Shown piece after piece: positions 47,896-56,351 of a stretch of 64,000 nt of DNA. The DNA is from CAWGJC01 sp965276665 (GTDB lineage Bacteria; Pseudomonadota; Alphaproteobacteria; Acetobacterales; Acetobacteraceae). The stretch spans positions 1,178,001 to 1,242,000 of the forward strand of contig OZ255620.1 in NCBI GenBank assembly GCA_965276665.1, written 5' to 3'. How positions within the stretch are numbered: position 1 is the stretch's first letter; each line of letters opens with the position of its first letter. The notes beneath the pieces are model-generated. The model saw only the letters and a list, made by a program, of their open reading frames with translations, was not told where the DNA came from and did not search any database. Position numbers and translations under genes: made by a program.

Positions 47896-47929
47896 CGGCA
47901 TCGGCGCACGTTGCGGCGCGCCGATGCCG
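47896..47929. terminator. Bidirectional terminator hairpin
   Basis: A perfect 12-bp GC-rich stem, CGGCATCGGCGC and its complement, around a 10-base loop, ending two bases before the mucR stop codon and downstream of the Rieske gene. Convergent position favours a two-way terminator. No T-run is present. Confidence 0.5.
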
Positions 47930-47931
47930 GC

Positions 47932-48396
47932 TCAGTCGACGGTGGCCTCGGTCCGGGGCTTGCGGCTGCGGCGCGCGGGCTTGGGCGCGGGCTCGGCCTT
48001 CGGCTTGCGGCCGAGGCCGATCTGCTTGGCAAGCGCCGAACGGCGTTGCGCATAGCGGGGCGCCACCATCGGGTAATCCGCCGGCAATCCCCAGCGCTCG
48101 CGATACTGGTCGGGCGTCATGCTGTAGCGGGTGTGCAAGTAGCGCTTCAGCATCGTCATCTTCGCCCCGTCCTCGAGGCAGATGATGTGGTCCGGGAAGA
48201 CCGAGCGCTTCACCGGCACAGCCGGCTGCGGCTTCTCGACCGGGGCCGTCGAAGTCCCCGCATTGGCCAACGCCGCATAGACCTGCTGGATCAGCGGCGG
48301 AAGCGCTTCCGCCGCAACAGGATTATGGGCGACGTGCGCCGACACGATCTGAGCGGTGAGAGCAAGGGCTGAGGCGTTTGTGGGTGTGTCTGCCAT
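47932..48396 (-). CDS. MucR/Ros family transcriptional regulator
   Basis: 154 residues. MucR/Ros proteins are alphaproteobacterial zinc-finger regulators binding AT-rich DNA and controlling surface polysaccharides, motility and cell cycle genes. The family core is HIICLEDGAKMTMLKRYL followed by MTPDQYRERWGLPADYPMVA. The N-terminal helical part serves oligomerisation. C73 and D76 are in place, but the two usual ligand histidines (as in LKRHLRTHY) are Y86 and R90; a His is at 88 instead. Zinc binding may be altered or lost. The C-terminal tail is Lys/Arg/Pro-rich. Confidence 0.9.
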   Translation of the reverse strand: MADTPTNASALALTAQIVSAHVAHNPVAAEALPPLIQQVYAALANAGTSTAPVEKPQPAVPVKRSVFPDHIICLEDGAKMTMLKRYLHTRYSMTPDQYRERWGLPADYPMVAPRYAQRRSALAKQIGLGRKPKAEPAPKPARRSRKPRTEATVD

Positions 48397-48645
48397 GGTT
48401 TCCTGATCGGGCTAGCCCAATACCATCCCTCGCACGGGTTTGACTGGGATTCAACTGATTTCAGGCGAGTCGTCTCTCACAGACAAGCTGTCTGGCCGAT
48501 ATCCGGCATCATTCATTTGCATCGGATCCATGATCGGCAGTCCAGCCTGGCATTGTTTGTTGCTACCGCGCTCCATTCATAGGTCCGAAAGACGTTATTT
48601 AGCCGAGACGATGCCTCGCCGATCACGGGAACGACTTTCCTGGAA
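48397..48645. promoter_or_regulatory. Intergenic region upstream of the mucR-type gene
   Basis: 249 bp without a convincing gene, AT-richer than average. Two perfect palindromes: GGGCTAGCCC at 48409-48418, 13 bp from the start codon, and CAGACA-agc-TGTCTG at 48480-48494. The first overlaps the likely transcription or ribosome-binding zone. MucR proteins often regulate themselves, so these are candidate operator sites. No confident -35/-10 pair. Confidence 0.4.
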
Positions 48646-49098
48646 TCAGCCCGGCCGGCGCCGCATCAGGGCCGCGCGCACGCAGAGCGCCACGGTCTCG
48701 TCGCGCTGATTGACCGCCTGGTGCTCGAACTCGACGATGCCCGCTTGCGGCCGCGACCGGCTGGCGCGCAGCGAGCGGACGCGCGTGCGCGCGCGCAGCG
48801 TATCGCCGTGGAAGACCGGCTTCGGGAACTCGACGCTGCTCATGCCGAGGTTGGCGATGGTGGTGCCGAGCGTGGTCTCGCCGACGGTGAGCCCGATCAG
48901 CAGGCCGAGCGTGAACAGGCTGTTGACGATCCGCTGCCCGAACTCCGTCTGGCGGGCGAATTCCTCGTCCAGATGCAGCGGCTGCGGGTTCATCGTCAGG
49001 GTGCTGAACAGCACATTGTCCATCTCGGTGACGGTGCGGGTCATCGCATGGGCGAATCCCTGCCCCTTATGGAATTCCTCGAAATAGAGCCCGGCCAT
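48646..49098 (-). CDS. MaoC-family (hot-dog fold) dehydratase
   Basis: 150 residues, single hot-dog domain, related to mesaconyl-/methylmalyl-CoA-type and (R)-specific enoyl-CoA hydratases. FEEFHKGQGFAHAMTRTVTEMD at the N-terminus and TMNPQPLHLDEEFA, holding the catalytic Asn/His site, are characteristic. ATG 49098 is chosen because GGGGAG lies 10 bases upstream; earlier in-frame codons give non-family residues. Acts on a CoA thioester of unknown identity. It lies 64 bp downstream of the ABC ATPase gene in the same direction. Confidence 0.88.
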   Translation of the reverse strand: MAGLYFEEFHKGQGFAHAMTRTVTEMDNVLFSTLTMNPQPLHLDEEFARQTEFGQRIVNSLFTLGLLIGLTVGETTLGTTIANLGMSSVEFPKPVFHGDTLRARTRVRSLRASRSRPQAGIVEFEHQAVNQRDETVALCVRAALMRRRPG

Positions 49099-49162
49099 GA
49101 TGACGCATCTCCCCTGTCGGTCGGGTTGAGATGCCATTCCGCGCCGCCACGCGGCAAGCCTC

Positions 49163-49982
49163 TCAGATCGCGGCGCTCCCGGGCCGCCAATGGTCCGGAT
49201 CGGCGACCGGCGTCGCCGCCAGCAGCGCCCGCGTATAGGCGTGCTGCGGTGCGGCGAGGATCGGACCGGCCTCGCCCTGCTCGACCACCACGCCGCGATG
49301 CATCACCACCAGCCGGTCGGCGATCGCGCGCACCACGCCGAGATCATGGGTGATGAACAGGCTCGCGAGCCCGCGCTCACGCTGCAATCCGGCCAGCACC
49401 CGCAGGATCTGCGCCCGCACCGATACATCGAGCGCGGAGACCGGCTCGTCGGCGACGATCAGCGCCGGATCCGAGGCGAGCGCGCGGGCGATGCCGACAC
49501 GCTGGCGCTGCCCGCCGGAAAGCCGGTCCGGGCGGCGGTCGCGGAACTCGGTTGATGCAAGTCCCACCTGATCGAGCAGCGCCTCCGCCGCGCGCAGTGC
49601 CCCCGGCCGGGAGAGTCCGCGATTCCAGCGGAGCGGCAGCGCGATGCTGTCGGCGATGCTGCGGCGCGGATTGAGCGCCGCGCCGGTATCCTGGAACACT
49701 GCCTGCACCTCGCGGCGATAGCGTCGCCACGCCTCGCCGCGCAGGGCGGCGAGCGGCGCGCCGCGGAAGCGGATCGTCCCGGCGCTCGGCGGCAGCAGGC
49801 CGAGCAGCATGCGGCCGAGGGTCGATTTGCCGCTGCCGCTTTCGCCGACCAGCGCCACCGTCTCGCCCGGCGCGATCGCGAGCGACACGCGATCCACCGC
49901 GCGCAGCACGCCCGCCTTGCCGAACAACCGCTCGCCGCGCAGCGGAAAATCGCGGCACAGCCCCTCCGCCTCGATCAGCCAC

Positions 49983-49990
<8 letters not shown>
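49163..49990 (-). CDS. ABC dipeptide-type ATPase (DppF-like)
   Basis: 275 residues. Walker A GESGSGKST, signature LSGGQRQRVGIARAL, Walker B LIVADEPVSALD and the switch His in ITHDLGV are all present, so it is a functional ATPase. The short N-terminal FPLRGERLFGKAG segment resembles DppF/OppF. It overlaps the dppD-like gene by 8 bp and lacks the C-terminal [4Fe-4S]-type Cys extension sometimes seen. Last gene of the complete importer operon. Confidence 0.92.
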
Positions 49991-50959
<969 letters not shown>

Positions 50960-50963
<4 letters not shown>

Positions 50964-51760
50964 GCGCGGCCGAGCGCCGCATTCAGCGCGTCGCCCAGCG
51001 TGTTGAAGGCGAGCACCGTCGCGGCGATGGCGAGTCCGGGAAACACCGCCATCCACCAGGCGGATTGCAGATAGGCCTGCGCTTCGTTCAGCATGCTGCC
51101 CCAGGAGACCCGGTTCGGATCGCCCAGGCCGAAGAAACCGAGCCCGGCTTCGAGCAGGATGGCGGTCGCGACATCGAGTGCTGCGAGCACAATCACCGGC
51201 GCGAGCACGTTCGGCAGCACCTCACGGAACACCAGCGACGCGCCGCGCATGCCGCCAAGCCGCGCCGCATCCACGAAGGCCGCATCGCGCAGCGAGGCCA
51301 CCGAGGCGCGCACCACCCGCGCGGTCTGCGGCCAGGCGAGCGCCGCGATCACCAGGATGACCTTCGGCAGCCCCGGTCCGAACAGCGCGATCACGATGAG
51401 CGCAAGGACGAAACGCGGCAGGGTCTGGAACAGCTCGGTGAGGCGCATCAGCAGGCTGTCGATCCAGCCGCCGCGCCACCCCGCCGTCGCGCCGATCGCG
51501 AGGCCGATCAGCGCGCCGGCCAAGGCGGTGACGATGCCGACGAGCAGCGACACCCGGGTGCCGTACGCCGTCTCCGCCCAGATGTCGCGGCCAAGATCAT
51601 CGGTCCCGAGCACATGGCCCGGCGAGAGCGGCGGCGCCAGCGCGGCATCGCTCCCCGCATAGGGATCGTGCCGGGCGAAAAGCGGCGCCGCGATCGCGAC
51701 GATCGCGACGATCGCCAGAAACAACGCGGCGAAGATCGCGCCAGGACGCACCCGCCTCAT
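50960..51760 (-). CDS. ABC dipeptide-type permease (DppC-like)
   Basis: 266 residues. N-terminal helix, then HVLGTDDLGRDIWAETAYGTRVS and the EAA-like loop FVDAARLGGMRGASLVFREVL. Ends AATVLAFNTLGDALNAAL. Overlaps neighbours by four bases on both sides, so the whole operon is translationally coupled. Confidence 0.93.
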
Positions 51761-52728
51761 CGCACGCGAGGGTCGAGCAGACGATGCGCGATATCCGTCG
51801 CGAGATTGGCGAGGACCACCGATACCGAGACGAGAAGCAGGATCGCCATCATCGTCGGATAGTCGCGGCTGGCAATGCTGTCGAACAGCAGGCGGCCGAT
51901 GCCGGGCCAGCCGAACACCGTCTCGATCAGCGCGGAACCCGCCAGCACGAAGCCGAGATTATAGCCGATGACGGTGATCACCGGGGCGGCCGCGTTGCGC
52001 AGCACATGACCGAGCAGCACGGCGGTTTCGCCCGCGCCGCGCGCGCGCGCGGCCAGCACGAACTCGGCCCCCATCACCTCGAGCATCGCCGCCCGGGTAA
52101 TGCGCGCGATCAGGGCGAGATAGCGGAGCGAGAGCGCAAAGGCGGGCAGCACGAGATAGCGCAGATGCTCGACCAGTCCGGCCAATCCCGCCGGCGTGCC
52201 GCGCACCGATTGGCTGCCTTGCGAGGGCAGCCAGCCGAGCCCGATCGCGAAGCCGAGGATGAGCAATTGCCCGACCCAGAATTCCGGCAGCGCATAGCCG
52301 GTCGTCGTCACCGCGCGAACCGTGCGGTCGAACATCCCGCCGGCACGCCGCGCCGACAGCACGCCGAGCACGACGCCGACAAGGCTCGCGAAGCCGAGCG
52401 CGGTGCCGGTGAGCGCGAGCGTGGCGCCGAGCCGCCCGAGCACGAGCGCCAGCACCGGCTGGTGATTGGCGAAGGAATAGCCGAGATCGCCATGCAGCAC
52501 GCGCCAGAGATAGAGCAGCACCTGCACGGGCACCGGCCGGTCGAGCCCGTAGGTGTGGCGCATCGCCGCGACATAGCCGGGCGGCGCGGGAAAATCGCCG
52601 ACCAGCAGGGTGACGGGGTCGCCCGGCGTGCTGGCGATCAGCGCGTAATTCAGCACCGCCACCACGATCAGCAGCGGGATGGCGTGCAGCAGACGCCGAA
52701 AGACGAAGCGCGCGAGCCCGGCCCCCAT
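51757..52728 (-). CDS. ABC dipeptide-type permease (DppB-like)
   Basis: 323 residues with the DppB layout: N-terminal membrane helix, periplasmic segment with ASTPGDPVTLLVGDFPAP, five more helices, EAA-like loop FVLAARARGAGETAVLLGHV, and C-terminal TDIAHRLLDPRVR. The start lies in a short CATCAG repeat region 45 bp after the binding-protein stop. Confidence 0.93.
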   Translation of the reverse strand: MGAGLARFVFRRLLHAIPLLIVVAVLNYALIASTPGDPVTLLVGDFPAPPGYVAAMRHTYGLDRPVPVQVLLYLWRVLHGDLGYSFANHQPVLALVLGRLGATLALTGTALGFASLVGVVLGVLSARRAGGMFDRTVRAVTTTGYALPEFWVGQLLILGFAIGLGWLPSQGSQSVRGTPAGLAGLVEHLRYLVLPAFALSLRYLALIARITRAAMLEVMGAEFVLAARARGAGETAVLLGHVLRNAAAPVITVIGYNLGFVLAGSALIETVFGWPGIGRLLFDSIASRDYPTMMAILLLVSVSVVLANLATDIAHRLLDPRVR

Positions 52729-52777
52729 CAGAACGCCCGCATCAGAACACCCTGCATCAGAGTAGGCGCGGCATCAG
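52726..52777. repeat. Short imperfect CATCAG repeats at a gene junction
   Basis: Four CATCAG units start at 52726, 52740, 52755 and 52772; the first three share a longer CATCAGAAC/G-like core. On the coding strand each gives CTGATG, and the outer two provide the binding-protein stop codon and the DppB-like start codon. Only the last ATG is in frame with the permease. Confidence 0.5.
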
Positions 52778-54321
52778 GCCGGCCGCACGCCGCCCCAGCG
52801 GTCGCGCGCATCGATCGCCGGCCACAACCCGGTCAGTCCGCGCGTCGCGAAATCCACCGTCTCCTCGTCGAACAGCACAAGATCGGGCAGATCCTCGTTC
52901 AGGATCGCCTGCGCCTGCCGGTAGAGCTTCGCCCGCACGTCACGGTCGGGCGCCGTCGCCGCCTCCGCGAGCAGCCGGTCGATCTCCGGGTTCGAATAGC
53001 CGGACGCATTGGTGAGCGGCGTGTTCGCCGTGTTGGTGAGATACAGGCGGTGATAGCCGATCGCGGGGTCACCGGCCGAGAAATAGGATTGCAGCGTCAT
53101 GTCGAAATCATGCTTCGCGAACACACGGTCCATCTGCACCGCGCGTTCGAGCGCGACGAGCTGCACCTCGACGCCGATCGCGTGCAGGTTCTCGCGGATG
53201 ATCTGCGCCGAGCCGCGCAATTGCGGGCGCGCCGCGTCATAGACGAGCGAGACCGGCGGCATCGTCATCCCGGATTGCGCGAGCAGCGCCTTGGCATGCG
53301 CGGGATCGAGCGGGTATTTGCGGTCATAGCTGTCCGCCACGTCGAGCAGCCAGCCAAACCCGTCGCCGAATGCGCCGTAGCCGGGCCGGGCGAGCCCGTC
53401 CATCACCTGCGCCACCAGCCGCTTGCGGTCGATCGCGCAGGCGAGCGCCTGGCGCACCAGCTTGTTGGCGAAACTCGGCCGGCCGAGGTTGAACATCAGG
53501 AAGTAGATTGCGGGAATGTTGATGCCCTTGCGGTATTGCAGCTTGGCATCCCGCATCAGCCGCGGCTCGTCCGGCTTCGGCAGATAGAAATCGACCACCG
53601 CGTCGATCTCGCCCGTCTCGAGCCCGGTCGCACGATTGGCGGGCTGCGGCACGATCTGGAACACCAGCCCATCCATGCCGGGCGTCCCGCCCCACCACGC
53701 GGTGTTGCGCTCGACACGAATCGCGCTGCCGCGTGACCAGCCCGTGAAGCGGTACGGCCCGGTGCCGATCGGCGCCTGGTTGGCGGCATTCGCGGCGATG
53801 TCGGTGCCGGCATAGACATGCCTGGGCAGGATCGGCGCGTCGAACACCGAGAGCTGCGTCAGGAACGGCGCATAGCCCTTCTGCAGCGTGAACAGCACGG
53901 TGCGCGCATCCGGCGCGGTGACCACGCAACCGATCTGCTTCAGCACGGCGCCGGTGCGGGGGTGATATTCCGCCAGGATCTCGGTGAAGGTGAACACCAC
54001 GTCATCGGCGGTGAACGGCTTGCCGTCATGCCAGGTGACGCCGTCGCGCAAGGTGAAGCGGTAGGATTTGCCGTCCGGCGTGAAACTCCACGCGGTCGCC
54101 AGCCCGGGTTGCGGAGCGAAGCCGCGATCGAGCCAGAGCAGGCCCTCAAAAATCTTCGCGCCGACATCGCCGGTCGCGTAATCGGTCGACATGCCGGGGT
54201 TGAGCGTCGGCGGGTCGGAATCGATGCCGAGCACCGCGGTCGCCGGCGCAGCGAGAGCCGGGCGCGCGGCGAGGCCGAGCAGCGCGAGGGCGAGGTCGCG
54301 GCGCGCGAGGCGGAAATTCAT
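52774..54321 (-). CDS. ABC dipeptide-type substrate-binding protein (family 5)
   Basis: 515 residues with a Tat-like or Sec signal (MNFRLARRDLALALLGLAA, cleavage near ALA). Family motifs: TLNPGMSTDYATGDVGAKIF, VTWHDGKPFTADDVVFT and PIGTGPYRFTGW. Distant paralogue of the binding protein at 42647. The ATG overlaps the stop of the M20 amidohydrolase gene by four bases, so the transported compound is probably that enzyme's substrate. Confidence 0.92.
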   Translation of the reverse strand: MNFRLARRDLALALLGLAARPALAAPATAVLGIDSDPPTLNPGMSTDYATGDVGAKIFEGLLWLDRGFAPQPGLATAWSFTPDGKSYRFTLRDGVTWHDGKPFTADDVVFTFTEILAEYHPRTGAVLKQIGCVVTAPDARTVLFTLQKGYAPFLTQLSVFDAPILPRHVYAGTDIAANAANQAPIGTGPYRFTGWSRGSAIRVERNTAWWGGTPGMDGLVFQIVPQPANRATGLETGEIDAVVDFYLPKPDEPRLMRDAKLQYRKGINIPAIYFLMFNLGRPSFANKLVRQALACAIDRKRLVAQVMDGLARPGYGAFGDGFGWLLDVADSYDRKYPLDPAHAKALLAQSGMTMPPVSLVYDAARPQLRGSAQIIRENLHAIGVEVQLVALERAVQMDRVFAKHDFDMTLQSYFSAGDPAIGYHRLYLTNTANTPLTNASGYSNPEIDRLLAEAATAPDRDVRAKLYRQAQAILNEDLPDLVLFDEETVDFATRGLTGLWPAIDARDRWGGVRPA

Positions 54322-55613
54322 GCCGGCGCTCCGCCGCCGAGCACCCGCATCGCGATCCGGGCGAAGAGCTGCACGCCCTGGTCGAGCGCGACTTCGTCGA
54401 TGTCGAAATCGGTCGCGTGATGCACGGCGGGAATGTCGCTGCCGAGGATGAAATACACCGCCTCGCCGCCCTGCTGCTGCACGCGGCGCAGCATGAAAGT
54501 GGCGTCGTCGCCGCCGCCGATCGGCCATTCCGGCAGCACCTCGGTGATCCCCGGAATCCCACTCGCGGCCTCGGTGACGATGCGGGCCGCGCCAGCGCTC
54601 TGCGCAGCACCAATGGTCTCGCCCTGCAGCATTGTCTCGACGGTGACGCCCTGCATCGCCGCGGCGCCGGCGAGCACCGAATGCGCACGCTCCGTCATGT
54701 AGTCGAGCGTGTCCTGCGAGCCGCCGCGGATTTCGATCAGCATCTCGGCGCCGTCGGCGATGATGTTGCGGCCGCTGCCGGCGACGAGGCGGCCGACATT
54801 CACATGCGTCACCTCGTCGGCATGGCGCGCGATGCCGTGCAGCCCGAGCGCCGCCGTCGCGGCGGCGAGCAGCGCGTTGCGGCCTTCCTGCGGTCCCATC
54901 GCGGCATGCGCGGCGCGGCCCCGGAACGTCACGTCGAGCTTGCGCGAGTAGAGGAAGCCGGTGGCGCGCGCGGCGACCTGCCCGCTCGGCAGCTTGCAGC
55001 CGAGATGCGCGGCGAACAGGTAATCCACATCGTCGAGCACGCCCGCCTCCACCATCGGCTTGGCGCCGCGTCCGCCTTCCTCCGCGGGCTGGAAGATCAG
55101 CCGCAGCGTGCCGTTCCAGCCGGCGGCGGGGTTGGCGAGGCGCTCGGCCAGAGCAAGACCGATCGCGGTATGGCCGTCATGGCCGCAGGCATGCATCAGG
55201 CCAGGGCGGCCCGAACGGTATGCCTCCCGGTTCGGGCGGTGATCCGCGCCGTCGGTTTCCGGCACCGGCAGCGCATCCATGTCGAAGCGGAACGCGAGCG
55301 TGGGGCCGCTGCCGCGGCGGATTTCCGCCACCACGCCGGTCTGGCCGCCGGGCATGCGCGCGACCCAATCCTCCGGCGCGCCGGCGGCGAGCGCATCGGC
55401 GATCGCCGCCTCGATCGCTTGGGCACCCGGGCGCCCCAGCATCGCCGCTTCCCGCATCACCTCGGGACCGGCCTTCACCGAAAAGCCGAGCCTGGCGAGG
55501 CGGTCGGCGGCGAGCGACGCGGTGCGGAATTCGAGGAAACCGAGCTCGGGGTGGCGGTGCAGGTCGCGGCGGAGCGCGACCACGCTCGCATCATTGGCGC
55601 CGAAACCGTCCAT
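54318..55613 (-). CDS. M20 family amidohydrolase (AbgB/hippurate hydrolase-like)
   Basis: 431 residues, M20D group, cleaving N-acyl or aminoacyl amides. Metal site: HACGHDGH (C143-G-H145 pattern), the catalytic E178-E179 in QPAEEGG, and a later His in AAHLGCK. The dimerisation domain insert is TFRGRAAHAAMGPQEGRNAL. ATG 55613 follows a GGGGGAGGCGGG purine stretch. It is the first gene of the complete dipeptide-type ABC operon, which suggests uptake followed by amide hydrolysis in the cytoplasm. The AbgB relation would suggest an aminoacyl-type amide, but the substrate is not determined. Confidence 0.92.
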   Translation of the reverse strand: MDGFGANDASVVALRRDLHRHPELGFLEFRTASLAADRLARLGFSVKAGPEVMREAAMLGRPGAQAIEAAIADALAAGAPEDWVARMPGGQTGVVAEIRRGSGPTLAFRFDMDALPVPETDGADHRPNREAYRSGRPGLMHACGHDGHTAIGLALAERLANPAAGWNGTLRLIFQPAEEGGRGAKPMVEAGVLDDVDYLFAAHLGCKLPSGQVAARATGFLYSRKLDVTFRGRAAHAAMGPQEGRNALLAAATAALGLHGIARHADEVTHVNVGRLVAGSGRNIIADGAEMLIEIRGGSQDTLDYMTERAHSVLAGAAAMQGVTVETMLQGETIGAAQSAGAARIVTEAASGIPGITEVLPEWPIGGGDDATFMLRRVQQQGGEAVYFILGSDIPAVHHATDFDIDEVALDQGVQLFARIAMRVLGGGAPA

Positions 55614-55700
55614 CCCGCCTCCCCCGATCCGGCCCGGCAATACCCCCGCGCTTGCTGCAGCGCAATGAAAATGCCACATCGCAGCCAAGGAACGCGGGAA

Positions 55701-56351
55701 ATGGAATACTGGCAGGATTTCACCGACGCGCCCGTGCAGGATGCGAAAATCATCTGGCGGGATCGCTATGCCGCGCCGATGCCGGACAGGCGCGCGCTCT
55801 GGCTGCCGCTGCGCGATCTCGGCGCGTATGCGGTGGCCGGGCTGATCGCCAACCAGGTTGCTTTTCGCGTGCTCGACCGGCTGGTCGCCTGGCTCACAGA
55901 GGCGGTCGCGCCGTATCGCGCGGAGATCCTGTTCGGCCTGCCGACGCTCGGCCATGCGGTCGCGCCGGCGCTGGCGCGCGCGCTCGGCCACACACGCTGG
56001 ATCGCCGCCGGCCATTCGCGAAAACTCTGGTACGACGAGGCGCTTTCGGTTTCGGCGAGCTCCATCACCACGCCGGATGCGCGCCGCATGTGGCTCGATC
56101 CGCGCACGCTGCCGGTGCTGCGCGGGCGGCGCGTGCTGCTCGTCGACGACGTCATCAGCACCGGACGCTCGATGCGCGCCGGGCTCGCGCTGTTGCGCGC
56201 CGCCGGGGTGGAACCGGTGGGCGCCGCCGTGCTGATGCGCCAGACCGAGCGCTGGCGCGAGGGGTGGGATTGTCGGATCACGGTGGAGAGCGCCTTTGCG
56301 ACGCCCCTCTTCACGCGAGCGGCAGGCGGATGGGCGATCAGCCCGGATTGA
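55701..56351 (+). CDS. Phosphoribosyltransferase-family protein
   Basis: 216 residues with a type I phosphoribosyltransferase fold. The PRPP motif is VLLVDDVISTGRSM (residues 145-158), with the upstream ILFGLPTLGHAVAPALARAL strand-helix and the flexible loop around SRKLWYDE. Relatives include adenine/xanthine PRTases and regulators such as PurR, so the nucleobase, if any, is unclear. ATG 55701 has AAGGA at good spacing; an ATG 10 codons earlier is in frame. Its end overlaps the convergent penicillin-acylase gene by 14 bp. Confidence 0.85.
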   Translation: MEYWQDFTDAPVQDAKIIWRDRYAAPMPDRRALWLPLRDLGAYAVAGLIANQVAFRVLDRLVAWLTEAVAPYRAEILFGLPTLGHAVAPALARALGHTRWIAAGHSRKLWYDEALSVSASSITTPDARRMWLDPRTLPVLRGRRVLLVDDVISTGRSMRAGLALLRAAGVEPVGAAVLMRQTERWREGWDCRITVESAFATPLFTRAAGGWAISPD

